Assembly (NCBI GenBank): GCA_006937955.1
Contig: SSNP01000303.1
Coordinates: 213,055-277,054, forward strand
DNA from: Pachypanchax playfairii
Taxonomy: Eukaryota; Chordata; Actinopteri; Cyprinodontiformes; Aplocheilidae
Length of the DNA stretch: 64,000 nt
Reading direction: 5' to 3'
Shown: one piece after another, positions 35,173-48,500 of the stretch
Position numbering within the stretch: the first letter of the stretch is position 1
How the letters are laid out: the number at the start of each line of letters is the position of its first letter
Notes under the pieces: generated by a model
Told to the model about the DNA's origin: nothing
What the model saw: the letters and a program-made list of their open reading frames with translations, nothing else
The model's database searches: none
Program-made: the position numbers and the translations under genes

Positions 35173-38100
35173 TCATAAAGAATCGGTGGCAGTTGTCTCA
35201 GTGAGGACATATGAGTGATGTCTGGTTGTCTTCTGTCTTCTGAAAGCACACACACACACACACACACACACAGACTGTTAACTTTGATTTGTTCTATTTA
35301 AATGGATAGTCCTAATTTTTTTGAAGCAGGTTGTGAGGGAAATGTTATGAACAAAACATCTTGTACCTGTTTAATTTCATGTACAACCTTTGTTAATTAG
35401 CTGTCTAACCGCTGCTGCTGCATCTGGTGGCTGCTGTGTGCAATTACCCACTGATTTCCATGCAAATAAGTGTTATGCAGAATCAAGAGCTGTGTAATGA
35501 TTTTTAAAATAGTGTCCACAAAAACTTCTATAAAATATTTAGATTGGAGTGGTTATGTGACAACAGAACATTTTGTTATTGCCTCTAATCTGACTAGTTT
35601 AGTTTGTCATTTAAGTCAGAATTAATCTGTTTCTCCAAACTGATGACATTTAAAAGGTTATCTACAACATAAATATCCTTTAAAAAACATTTAAAAATTT
35701 GATCTCCTTTTAAAATTTTCTTATCAATAAACTGAAGAACCTATGTTGAAGATAGTTGCCATTTTATACTCACATCACAAACACAATTTTTATTCGATGA
35801 ATATATACACCGCTGTGGATAAACACAACTCTTAAATAGCATATAAACATTTTTTCAACCTAGGTGGCAGCATTTACATACAATACAAGTGTAATATTTT
35901 TAATTAGAATTGTCAAAATACACTAGTAACCAGTAATAACCAGCATTAAAAGAAAAATTCTGAAATTAAATAACAGAAATTGACAAACTATGAAAATGTA
36001 ACTAGTTATTAATAGAAACAAACCTCACCTTGCTATCAGAAAGGCAACAATGGCAACAATAGCCAACAGGATCCCAACAGTTACTGCGATAAGCACAACT
36101 TTGCTTTTTGATGAGTCAGATGGTGTCGATGCTGTGTGGACAAAAGAAGCAACGGTAGTACAGCATGTCATTCAAAATAGGTGGAGTCTGACAGGCAGCA
36201 AAATCCCCAACAAAATTAGAATTTATGGAGATTAAATATTCCTCAAATACTGTTTCAAAGTGGATAAAAACATCTTATTCTCAGTTTATTAACACAGGAC
36301 TGCTCATAGCAGATTTTGATCTATGCCAGTTTCTTTATTTACGTACCTCTAGAATCTCTGAGCATTACAGTGTAAATCTGAGATCCATGTCTGTTTTGTG
36401 CTACACAACAGTGCTGCCCAGATGCTTCAGTGGTGATGTTGGCACTGCTGAACGTTGAGCCTCTGTGTGTTGGTGCAGCTGCGGTTTGTCTTGCCTGATG
36501 AAAGCTCCTGTCTGCCGTCAGGACACATGCTGCACCCTGGTACCAGGTGTATGTGTGGACGGGAGGGTTAGCATCACTGCTGCAGGTCAGAGTCACGAGG
36601 ACTTTGTCCTGTAGCTGTCCAGCAGGCTGGATAGAGACGTCCATTTTTCTAGGAGGATCTACATAAAATATTAAAGGTGATTTACATGTGACTTTAAATC
36701 TGAAATTCTAAACAAATAACAAATAAATGGATTGTGACTGAATTTCTTCTTTGACCTCTAGTAGCAAACTGACAAAATGTTGTATTACAGCAAAGAATGT
36801 TTAAAAGAAGTGACATTTAATTACAAAGTAAAGACACCAACACATCTTAAGGAATGTAGATTTGCACACAGGTTATATAATTATAAGTTTTACATACACT
36901 GTACATCAACAAGCAGTGTGGGTGAGTTCTGCAGATTCCCTCCAGTCTGTATCTGACAGTAGTAGCTGCCTGAATCATCAGGAGTAACTTCACTGCTGCT
37001 CCACAGCTGTCCATCATGTATTACACTCTTATTACTGCTCTTATACCATCTGAAATGGGTCTGTGATCCAGCTGATGGCTCGCAGCAGGCCAGCTGTAAG
37101 GGTTCCCCCTCAGTGATGACTCTGGACGGACTTGCCAACACTGCGACTGATTTGGGAGATTCTAAGGGAAACAAAGAATATAAAACCAACATGATTTATA
37201 ATTACTGATATTTGATGGTTTTCTGCATTTCTACTAACTTGTCTACTTTTATTTAATCTTTTTAACCCTGATAAATGGAACAATAGACTGTCCATCCTTC
37301 TTCTGTTTCTAGTGCAGAAGTGGTTTGAAGAAGATCAAACCACCTCAACTGTCTCCTTCTGATGTGGAGAAGCAGTGATTTTACTCTGACCAGCTGAGCT
37401 GCTACCCGAGGAGGAGTTGGACGAAGGTGTGATCTCATTACAGGTCATAACCAACAATTCATGAATGTTTTCGACTGTTAAAACATAGATCTTTTGACTC
37501 AGTTATTTCTTCATCCAATCATATGCAGTACACTGAACAAAAATATAAACACAACACTTTTGTTTTTGCTTCCATTTTTTATGAGATGAACTCAAAGATG
37601 TGAAACACTATCCACATACACAAAATAACCATCTATCTCAAATATTGTTCAAAATCTGTCTAAATCTGTAATAGTGAGCACTTCTCCTTTGCAGAGAAAA
37701 TCCATCCCACCTCACAGGTATTCCATATCAAGATGCTGATTAGACAGCATGATTATTGCACGTGTGCCTTAGACTGGCCACAATAAAAGGCCACTCTAAA
37801 ATTTTCAATTTTGTTTTATTGGGGCGGGGGTCTGGAGACTCAGAAAACCAGTATCTGGTGTGACCACCATTTGCCTCATGCAGACCCCCCAATAAAACAA
37901 AACGGAACATTTCAGAGTGGCCTTTTATTGTGGCCAGTTTCTGCCTTTATATAGTTTAATTTTACATAAATATTTTGGAAACTAGAGTTCTTTGTGACAT
38001 CTGGAATTCCTTAAAATTGCCATTCTTCCAGCACCAAAAACTGATTTCAACTGAAGCTCATGACTAAAGGAACTTGGAGTGATTTTATTACACTGTAGAT

Positions 38101-39797
38101 GGCTAGATTTTACAGTGGCATGAGTTTAGTCATATTTATACCACAACAATCTTTGTGATAAAACACTTCTTCCTAAAATGTGTCAACTCCAGTTGCATTT
38201 CTAGGACAGAAAAGATCTGTTTTTTTGTGAATGTAGGTTTTAAAAACCTTGAAATATTTACATTTCCATTATTTTTAGTTACTTAAGTACATTTGCCTTG
38301 TTTTGCTGTAACAGTAACTTGAATTAAAACCTAAATGAAGAAATAAGAGTAACTAATTTTAGTTTGTGTTCAGATTATTATGTAAAGCTGTCTGTGGTGA
38401 GATTCAGTTCAACTTCCCCAAAATAGAGCAGGTGATGTCAAACAACAGTATGCACAAAGGAAATGATTACCACCATATGCAACGGGAAAAAAAGACACGT
38501 TATTTAAACTTTTAAACAAACATAAGGATGAGCAAACTGATTTAAATTTTAGTCCTCTAATAACTGTAGTAATAACATTTATGCTTTTGTAGAAAATAAT
38601 TTACATGCAGAATGATCAGAGAAGAGACAGGTAAACAGACCAGACACAGATCGTGCTGTAAACAGAAAGAGGTGAACTAACAGGCAGGAATGAAACACAA
38701 CACTAAAATACTCACCTGAATAACTAAGTGTCAAAAAATCAGCCACACAAATGACACAGAGGCATCAAAATCTGATCAAATAAGAGTCAGGTTTGGCCAA
38801 AACAGAAGTGGTTATGAATAAAAGCAATATATTAAATATGTTCTGATTATATTAAAGCTGACTGCATCATTATAAGGCTGGTACTGATAATGGAAACATA
38901 CATTTTTTTGAATTGATAAGATTCCCACCTGCCACGAGGAGCTGGATGCCGCTCTGTCCGGGCATCTTCTCAGCTGGATGGTTGGTGATGAGGTAAAATA
39001 CATAGGTTCCACTATCTGATTGTCTGAGATCAGAAATCCTCAGTGAGCAGTTCTTTGATCCTGGTTTTCCCAGGTACTCAACCCGGTTCTGATAGGATGG
39101 ATCTGGGAAGATACCGTCACTGTGGAACACATATCTGACACAAACCGACACATTTAGAAATGTCTTTGTTAACATGTATATAAAGTCAGTTTGGGATTCT
39201 GATATTTTAGCAGTGAGTATAAAACAGTACCTTTGTGTGATGCACCGACTGTCTTCAAGACACCACATCTCAGACAGAACGCTGTACTCTTGTTCCTTTT
39301 CAGCTCCTTCTGCCTAACAAAGAACAGTGAAACAAATTATGTCTCATACAAGTAAAATTGTTGACAATTATGCCAAGTTATGGTTTCATGTTCCGGCTAC
39401 AAACCACAGAAAAGTCACAGTTCTCCCTATAAACCTGCAGTAAGTAACAATGCCGTCTTTATGAAAGTACCTGCCCGTCTCTCCTCGTTTGGTTGGAGCT
39501 CTGTGGGTAGTCATAGGAACAAGGGAGGACCACTGAAGAACCAACCACAGCACATATTGGACTGGATGGGATATGAACCGACCAATCACCAGCAAGAACA
39601 CCTGAAGACAAAGGATACATCTTCAGTTACAAAAACGATAAGTGATTACAAAAGGATGTATTTTCAAACTTTTCTTTGTACTCCAAGGACTGTGAATGCC
39701 TCATGTGGATGTTGCAAAAAAAATTCAATTTTTTTTATTATTGCTTTTTACCTCTCATAAAAAGTGTGACAATCAACCAGCTGTTAGGATGTAGCAT
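35173..39797 (-). CDS. CD22/Siglec-like Ig receptor, 403 aa, intact
   Basis: Eight exons on the minus strand: 39797-39752 (signal peptide, MLHPNSWLIVTLFM), 39601-39471, 39313-39231, 39134-38929 (together one V-set domain), 37161-36898 (C2), 36658-36347 (C2), 36131-36029 (membrane span, V-V-L-I-A-V-T-V-G core) and 35239-35173 (tail). All are GT-AG with consistent phases. The V domain starts D-W-S-V-H-I-P and has I-C-A-V-V-G-S-S-V-V-L-P-C and N-C-S-L-R-I, the fish CD22-like pattern. The strand-F position that is Arg in Siglecs is Tyr (F-Y-L-I-T-N). Two small introns (157 and 96 bp) cut the V domain, whereas the neighbouring paralogue has it in one exon. The tail ends H-S-Y-V-L-T-E and 9 more residues; its Tyr does not fit the ITIM consensus. 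The last acceptor directly follows a TG tract. Likely a leukocyte adhesion or signalling receptor. Confidence 0.88.
35246..35272 (-). repeat. (TG)n tract beside a 3' splice site
   Basis: A CA repeat on the plus strand, so TG on the transcribed minus strand, lying 7 bases upstream of the last exon of the 403-aa receptor (acceptor TGCTTTCAG|A at 35239). Confidence 0.9.
37535..37945. mobile_element. truncated Tc1-like element with fold-back end
   Basis: It begins with the well-known fish Tc1-like terminus 'acactgaacaaaaatataaa' and 'acacaacacttttg', followed by 'ggccacaataaaaggccac'. The latter stretch recurs inverted at about 37900-37935 ('gtggccttttattgtggcc'), giving a fold-back. No transposase remains. 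It lies in the intron between the V and C2 exons. Confidence 0.65.
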
Positions 39798-40099
39798 CTC
39801 TCCAATCCTGTTGGGTTTGTTTGTTGTTGTTCACTGACTCTTCAACCTCTGTCTCTTCCTGGAGCTTCACCTGTCCTCTTCTTCTCTGCTCCTGGTATCA
39901 GCAGGTCTTGGTTTGGTCTGGTCTCTGCAGATCCCTGCTGGTCTGCTGCAAAGACGATCTAAAAGTCAGATTGTTCAGCTTCCCCTTTATTTTTTTGTTA
40001 TGCTAACAAGGAACTCAAGGCTTCACTGTCATCAGAGCAAACTTGCTACATAAAAGCGGAAGTGGTTTATTTGAGGTTGATGATAACAATAATTGTTAT

Positions 40100-40714
40100 T
40101 AATTATTTGTTTTGGTTCCGACTTCAGGTGTATGAGACACAGCGCGCACCTGCAGATAGTTTCTACAGGTAAAAACAACGAATATTATCCGGTTTATGGA
40201 GTCTAGGTGTGTGGTATAAAGCTTATTGTCTCAGGTAGGACAGTCTGTACATCTAAGGCTACTAGATACTTCACAGAAAGCGCTCGTGCCCCTTTGTCCA
40301 CTCGGAGGCCGTGACGTCACTCGTGCCCCTCTCGTGCGCAGTTAACCGACAGAGAAGGAGCAGACGGAGAAAAGTCGACGAACTGACATTAAAACTTAGT
40401 TTATATCCCTCCAAACTTACAAATGTTGTTCTCTTTTTTACTAGAAGCGGGCGCTGGTGGTTTTGGTTGATAGAAAAGGACGAGGCTGTAAAAGGAAACG
40501 TTACTGCACTTTTTCTGTTTTTGGGGGGGTCAGTAACCTGTAAAGAGGGGAAAGAAGAGTATTTACCAAAAATCCGAATTTTTCTGCCGTGGTGGTTAAA
40601 GACACTTGTCAGTTGTTTAAAAAGTTGTTTTTCCCCTTCAAACTACTTTAATAACTAGTTTTATTTATCTTCAAACGGGAAATTCCGAGCTCCACCTGCT
40701 GAAAAGAACGACAG
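40100..40714 (+). promoter_or_regulatory. CpG-rich promoter and non-coding first exon, probably hepsin
   Basis: The block is CpG-rich and holds a perfect palindromic CRE, GTGACGTCAC (40311-40320), between repeated 'ctcgtgcccct' words. It leads to a consensus donor, AACGACAG|GTGAGT, ending an exon at 40714. The next exon (acceptor TATCACCAG|GTGC at 42485) contains the hepsin start. Only about 500 bp separate it from the minus-strand receptor start (39797), so it may be bidirectional. The start of transcription is not visible. Confidence 0.55.
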
Positions 40715-41284
40715 GTGAGTCTGGAAGAATACTTTAAGACTGGATTTAATTTAAAGGTTTACTAGCTATTTGTCTATTAAAAGTCTAATTAAAAGATTAC
40801 AACTTTGGTTAAAGTAGGTTGTGGAGAAAAAATTTGAAAAAAGCAGTGTATCATAAAAAATAACACTAATTCGACGTTTTGTTGCACTTTAATCGGTGAA
40901 AACATTTACTGTATGGAGTGTTTAGCACTATAAGTTTTAAATTAAAAGCCTTCCTATCATCTAAACATGGTGAAAATAGATTCAATCAAATGAATAATTT
41001 ATTATTTATTAAATGTCCAGGAAAATTTCGTGGATTTTCTGACTTTTTGTCCTACATTGAACACTGGCATAGTTTGATGCACGAGTTATCTAATTTAATC
41101 AATAAATTAATTATATATAACTTATTTACAACAAATTTCAGTCAACTGTAGCTTCACATGGATGTTGTTTTTAATGTTAGAACATATTTGGAAAATAAAC
41201 ATGTGTTAAGATTAGTTAATTAAACATTGTCAATCACATTATTTGAATTTGTTGGTAAGCATTTAGTTTAATTACATTCATCTG

Positions 41285-42270
41285 ATGCTCCATTAGATCC
41301 ACCACGTTAATTCTGAGCTGGACCCCTTTTTACCATCTGAACTACTTTGTTAGATTGTGGCAGAGATTTAACAAGTTGTCTGAAATGCTCCTGGGAGATT
41401 TTGGTCCATGTTGACATGATAGCATCATGCATTTGCTGCAGATTTGTCAGCTGCACATACATGATGTGAATCTCTCATTCAACCACATTCCAAAGGTTCT
41501 CAGCTGGATTGAGATCCGGGGACTGTGGAGGTCGTCAGGATTCACTGAACTCATTGACATGTTCAAAAATCCAGTTTGAGATCATTTGTGACAGGAAGCT
41601 TTACCCTGATGGAGGTCGCCAGCAGAAGATAGAACACTGAGGTCATGAAGGGATGACGAGGTCAGCAACAACTCTCAGGCTGTGCTGGTTAAACAATGCT
41701 CAGTTGTTACTGAAGACAACCAAAGTGCGACAAGCAAACATTTTCCACACTTAAAGACCACCACCAGCCTGAATTGTTACTGTCTAACTTTGCTGAGCTT
41801 GTAACCTCAGTTTCCTGTTGTTATCTGATGGGAGTGACACCCAGTGGGGTCTTCTACTGCTGCTGCTCATCTGATTCAAAGTTTGGAGTGTTGTGTGTTT
41901 AGATTTGCTATTCTGCACGTCTTGGCTGTATTGAGCAAGTATTTGAGCTGCAGTTGCTTTTCTAGCATCTGGAATCAGTCTGCCCATTCACCTCTAACAT
42001 CTGCCCTTTTTGACCACACAACTCACTGGATAGTTTTCCTTTTTTCTCTGGAAAACTGTGAGATGGTTGTATGTGCAGCAGTTTCTGAATACTCAAACCA
42101 GCCAAATTCCAAGCCTTATTAAATCATGAAACTCCCCCTTCTTCTCTATTCTGATGACTTGATTACAGGTCTTATGTGACAGGTCTTCTTCACCACCTCT
42201 AAATGCCTAAATGCAGATTTACTATATGTGTTTACAAGGTCTACCTAATAAAGTGCACTGTATATGTGAG
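41285..42270 (-). mobile_element. decayed Tc1-like transposon
   Basis: It ends with the familiar 'tctacctaataaagtgcact' terminus. The middle carries 'ctggattgagatccggggac' and 'ttgagatcatttgtgacagg', words of a fish Tc1-like element. The transposase frame is minus strand and only partly open. It lies between hepsin exons 1 and 2, ending about 215 bp before exon 2. Confidence 0.65.
41784..41987 (-). pseudogene. Tc1-like transposase N-terminal remnant
   Basis: A 67-codon frame reading M-G-R-L-I-P, then R-K-A-T, then S-S-R-R-P-H-W-V-S-L and N-R-K-L-R-L, as in the second helix-turn-helix region of Tc1-like transposases. Flanking frames are broken and the catalytic domain is absent. Confidence 0.6.
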
Positions 42271-42561
42271 TTATAAGACACCAGGGAACTCTAAGTCACA
42301 GCAGTTGTTTTCAAAGAAACACGTGCAACTGTATGAATTTGAGGAGTAATTATAATAATAAACAGAAAAACTTAATGTAAAGCTAATTGTTTCTTTTTGG
42401 AGAATGTTTATTGAAAAAAATCTTAAATTACATGTGCTGGTTTATGACATATTTGACACAAAATCCATGACATTTTATCACCAGGTGCAGAGAGAAACAG
42501 CTCAGATCACCATCTCAGTTTATTAAGCCAGAGAGGAAAAGAAAACCCTCCTCATCATTGT

Positions 42562-45500
42562 ATGCTGCTGGCCTTTGCTTCCTACTGTACACAGATGTAC
42601 GCTGAGAAAGTTGTGACAGAGGGGAAGATGGGTGAGTGAACATTTTACATACACCCTTGTTTTTACTCCCCCCCTCACTTCAAGTTCCCCAACACACATA
42701 CACACATAGAGTCCTACAGAGATGTGCAGGTCATGCTGCAGCTCATTCTGCCTGTTTGCAGTATTTGTGTACAGAAATCAGTCCACTTCAGAGTTAATGA
42801 TTAATGGTCTAGTTTAAAAACTGCTTTGCTGTCTCTCTGATCTTCCCTGGATTTGTTTTTGATGCTTGTTTTTCAGTTTGGACCACATATATTTAGACTG
42901 GTTGAAATGCTTTTATCATTCAAATACAAACCCAACATTAACGTCAAAAAGAGCAACCCAAAATAATAAATTTCTTTAAAAGGTTCCAGTCAGTTTGTCT
43001 CTCTGCCAGATCGTCACTCTGCTCCGTACACATGACTGTCAATTTATACCCCCACTTGGCATTTGCACCCATACACTTAACATATTATGCAAGAATATCC
43101 CAGCATCCACACAACCCCACATGCACTGCACGTGTCCATTCCACCCTATGTGAATCTGTCATATCAGCAGCAGCTACACGCGACCCTGCAAAGGTTCAAG
43201 TTGTGCTTTATTTTACAGTCACCTTTAAAGAGGCCATGCCATTAAAGAGGCCCTTCCATTAAAAACCCTTTTTTCTGAGGTTTCTGTTGAATATTTTACC
43301 TCCACAGGTGTTCTTACCTTCATAGTGAGCGTGAAAACAGGTCAACAACTTCTTTTTCAGTTTTAATCTCTCAAACTATGCAGGTGGTGATAACACCCGG
43401 GTTCTCCCGAGTCCGAACGGCCTGTATGTGTTTTGTCACAGCTCCGTTGTTCATTAGTTTTCGGCAGCTCCCACAGTTGAAACCACGTCTAGCATGCGGC
43501 CCACTAAAAATATGTAGCATAAGACGTAGCAAACAGGAAGACACGACGTCTGACATTGCCATGCGCAGCGGGGCAGGAAACAGTATTCTTTGCTCTCATA
43601 GGCTAGTTTGTTAGCCAATCTGAGTCCAGCAAATACGAATAATGAATATGAATGAGCTGCTGACGAAGCCTGACGGAAGGAGCCAGAACCACCCGAATTT
43701 CAAGGCAGACAGATTGAAAGGTCTGTTAATAAGTGTTTCCTGCAGTTTTTTAGATATAAAATATTTTATATTATTGGTTAATACTTAAGACATAACCCCT
43801 AAAGTCCTGAAATTTGTTTGAAATTACCTCTTTAAAAATGTTTTTTCTGAGGTTTCTGTTAAATATTTTTCACAGGTGTTTTTACCTTCATAGTGGGTGT
43901 TAAATCAGCCCAACAACTTCTCTTTCAGCTTTTATCTCTCAAACTACGCAGGTGGTGATAAAACCCGGGTTCTCCCGAGTTTGAACGGCCTGTATTTGTT
44001 TCGTCACTACTCCTTTGCTCATTAGTATTCATCAGCTGCCGCAGTTGAAACCATGCATGCTGCTGGCTAAAAGCTGTTAGCATGAACACGTATCAAACAG
44101 GAAGAGACTTGGTGTGCTGTTGCCATGCGCAGCGGGGAAGAAAACAAGAAGCCTTGCTCTCATAGGCTAGTTTATTAGCCAATCTGAGTCCAGCAAATTC
44201 GTATAATGAATATTAATGAGTTGCAGCCCGAAGCCAGCCAAATCTTTACGCAAACAGATTGAAAGGTCTGTTAATCAGTGTTTCCTAACATTTTTTAGAT
44301 AGAAAATGTTTAATATTACAAGTTGATACTTCAGAAATAACCACAAAGCCATGAAATTTGTGTGAAATGGCCTCCTAATGTGCTCTTGCTTTGCACACCA
44401 TGGCTGAACTTGCATCAGAAGCACCAGCTCCTCACCTGCTGGATTTTAATTATAACTAAAAAGTTCCTGCAGAAACATTTGAAGGGAGCTGCCTCTGTGT
44501 GCATTACTGAGAAACCCTCAGCCAATCACAAAGCGCCATTCTGCAGCGTGTGTGAGAGATGATGAAAAGGCTGAAAGAGTCAAAATAATATGGCGGTGTT
44601 TTGTGGACTGGGATGATTTCAGAGATTATTATCATTATGGGGTTATCGTTGAGGTGTGGTTTTTAATAGATTCCATTACCATGGTAACCAAAATTTTAAA
44701 GTACATGTGATAGTACACTTCTCCTGATCAACCTGATTAATTAGATGTATCGCATGTGCACACAGGGTCCAAAGTGTCTGCTGTGAGTTGACCTGACGAG
44801 TGTAAAGGTGAATGGCGTTGCCATGGTAATATGGTAGCACATATTTAAAAGTTGCTTCATTATGTTATCGACTAGTGTCTAGTGACCAGATGAAAGGCTG
44901 AATGACATCTGTACGTCAAAGTGCGGTGCGTCTCTTTAATTAGGCTGTATTGAAAAACCACGTGTTTCTTTGTTTTAACTGCAACTCGATAAGAAACTGC
45001 TGAGTTATTGATCTTATCTTGATGAGTTTGCTGCAGGTTAAATGCCACTAACAGAAAGAAACAACACCACTTCCTGTATTCTAATGCTGCTAGAAAACTG
45101 CGATGTTTACAGAAATGAATAATAAGAAACTAATTTATTCTGAAAATGTGTTTATATCTCAGACTAATATAACTAAATATTCCTGGATACAGATTTTTGT
45201 CTTTTATCTGTTTCTTAGAATATAAAGGAGTGTATCTTACCTTGGATCAAGAAGAAAAGAGTTTTGTCTTTAGCCAAATATGTAGTAACATCCACTTCTC
45301 AGCTGTTTTTGCTGACATGTCCTCTCAGCACTTGTGCTTCTGATGTAATTTACTTTCTGTCTGAACGTGGCTAAGCCAGACGTTTGGTTTTCTTGAAGTC
45401 CACCCTGGATAAAGTGAATCATGTGTAATCACAGTAAAGCTCGGTGTAGCTCGGGAGTGGTGTGTGCTGTACACCCTGTGTTGTTGTTTGGGCTGCATTA

Positions 45501-48500
45501 AGTGGGCTGCCACTTCTTCTCAGAAAACATCTGTGTTTACGTCAATTCAGACAAGCTCACAGACCACACAGTCACACACAATCAGGAAACTTCAAAACAT
45601 GTGCAATCACATTTATATGCTTTTTCTGACGTAGTGCAAAGTTCTTTTATTGCACCACATGACTGAGTTTATTTTTATATTCCTTCCTTGACAACCAGCA
45701 GCAGGAGTCAAACCTTCTACAGTGACTTCTGTTTTTTTTTTTTGCACTTGTGTATGTGTGTGGAAGGTCCCTAATTATCTTTACTCACCACGCCTTGCTC
45801 CACGTTGGTTTTCTTTATATACCTGGATCTAGAGTAGAGTATTTAGTGGAGATTTTCAGCCAGATTCATATCTCAGGTACAACAACAAACTTTACATCAA
45901 ATTTCAAGCAAACAAAGAGAAAGAACTTCATCTCAGAGAGAATAGTTGAAGGAAATTTAAGTCATCAGATCCGTCTCTACAACGACAGTGTCAACTTTCT
46001 GCTAATAAACACAGTGAACAAGCTTTAGCTCAAAATATGTAAATACTGTGTTTTCTATTTTAACTTTCAATTAAAGTCTGAGTGAGTCTTTCTTGTTTCT
46101 AAGCAAGTTGGAAACTCTGATTCCTTTTTAATCTTTTTTTTTCTTTTTTTTTGATGAGCAACATTTTCTTACTTTTAGAAAATTTTTAAGCAGAAAAAAC
46201 TTGATTATAAACTGCCAAAACATCTTCACACAGTAGTCTGAATGTTTTAAACTGGGAGTTAATGGGGGGAGTGGACTGCTGCAAACACATAGCTGCTTGT
46301 TTCTGGTGGGGCACCACATCCCACAGATTGAGTAACATGTGACTCATAATAATAATGACATAAAAAAACAACTACAGCATGTTTTTAAGAGTTAATCTGT
46401 GTGGGCAACTGCTGAAGTTAGTCATCGACCCTGAACAGGATCATCAGAGATGGAAAGAAATAAGATAGAATAGTAATCAGCTGTAGAAAACTATCTTTAC
46501 AAAAAGCATTTTTATCCATTGGCTTTGTGAAGAGATAAAGAAATCTAGATCAAATATTAGAACTACATTTGATAAACCTTTGTTAACTATAAACAATCTC
46601 AGACAACTGCTGAAGGATGAAGAGTAAACAAGGTGTTTGAAGTGCTTTTGTTTCTCTTGAAATATTGTCTGTAAATATCTAAGGATGTTTTTTCTATTCC
46701 TGAATGTGTTTGTTCTCAGAACTGGCTAAGTTTAGGTTTTCATGAAGCACAAGCCCCTGTGAGGTTGGCTGCTTTTCGTGTGATGCTGTTTGAAACTGTG
46801 TGTTCATTTTGACCAAGATGAGATTTGATGTATACAACATGTTCCTAGCCTCTTACATAAAGTACACGTTTCATAAACATTTACATTTCAGTCTTCAAAC
46901 ACAAACATTGACTCGGCACTTTAATTTATCTCCATTGCTGCCTGTTGGGCTTTACCCTTTAATTTCCACATAAAAAAAAACATTTTGGGAAAATATAACA
47001 GTTTAACTTGGATTAAAAGTTTTTTAACTCCTTAGTTTTCTTTCAGTCTAGTTTAGTGCATGGCTCAATAAGACACTACTCTCAAAAAGTTAAGTTTGGG
47101 TTTGGGTGAAGTCTTTGGAAAATCTAAAAAGTCCAAACTACAGTGATACTATGTCACAAAAATGCACAAAAACGACGTCTCATGTTGTTCACAAGTCCAC
47201 TTACTGTCTGCTGAGGCATGACGTCCCACTCTCCTTGAAGGGCCCTCAGGTCATTGAGGACTTACGAGCCTCTACATGGTGACTCGGCTGATTTCATTTG
47301 TTTTATATGGGAATCAAGTCTGAAGAAAATGCAAGCCACTCATCCGAGGTACCCTAGTCTCCAGCATTTGTTCCCTAATGATGCAACCTCAGTTAGCCAA
47401 AAAAGGGCTGCCTTGGCGAGAGAAGTGACTGTGCTCTCTTTCAAGTCAAATTTCTTGTATTGTCCAAATGATACTTGGCCAACAAAGCTGATTTGGATTC
47501 TGTTTTACTGTGGTCCATGAAGCTGAAATTAGGCCTGTGTTATTCATGCAGGGGCACAATGACTGGATTAATTATGTTATTCAGGTAGTTTGGACTCGTC
47601 ACTGTACCATCACAAAGTGTAGGACAGTTCTGTATTGACTAGACACTCCTGCTCACACTGTAACACCAACAAAGACTTGTCTAGTTACAACAGTGGCTGA
47701 TGCGTAGCACTCTCCTTGATGTCTTCAACATTGTTGGTGTCCATTTCTGCTCAACATGAACCAACTCTAATCAGAAGAACAGTACCGAGTCCCTCTGGTC
47801 CTTCGTCCAGAGTTAGTGTCTGTTACTGGTGGTGCTGTCTGGTACTCTTTCCAGATCAGACCACACTGATGTGAACAGTTTCAAACAGTTTGATATAACA
47901 CTTAGGGCCTGATTTATCAATATTCCAAGTAAGGAGCGCAAAATTGCGTGTGCCGCAAAGGTTTTGCGCCAAGGGCGTGTTTCTAATTTGCAGGTTATTT
48001 ACTCAGACTGTTTGCGCAATTGTTAACCGGTGCAAAAAGCAGTATTCAAATGAGTTTGACGGTGCTATTCTCTTGCGGGCGCAAGAAAGGCGCAAACCAT
48101 TTGAGCCATTGGAGCTTCAAATATGAACGGAAAAAGCAAAAAATATGTTGTTGATCTGCAGCAAAGACATCTTCAGGTTCCGGTCTGTGATGTTGTGTTA
48201 CATAGAGCAAATAACAGTGCAGGACAACCTTGTCTGATGCGTAAAGTTTCCCTCCAGCGCAGTCCAAACACCGACACCTGCTTTTCAGGATGTGGTGAGC
48301 TCCCCTATGTTTCTAGTGCGTATGTGGGCCAGATATCGATGTTCCCCCTCAGTAGTCGGGTTGAGCACAGGTGTTAGGAGGGAGAGGTGAATGGGGTCTG
48401 CGCTACCTTAGGAATAGATCAGGAGCTGCTATTAGATTCATGAATATGGGGAATGATATTTACAGCACATTAACATCACACACGCACCCAAGAACTCTGT

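Noticed and set aside
35173..35239. ITIM in the tail of the 403-aa receptor
   Set aside because: H-S-Y-V-L-T lacks the hydrophobic +3 residue and the -2 residue is His, so it does not fit the ITIM consensus.
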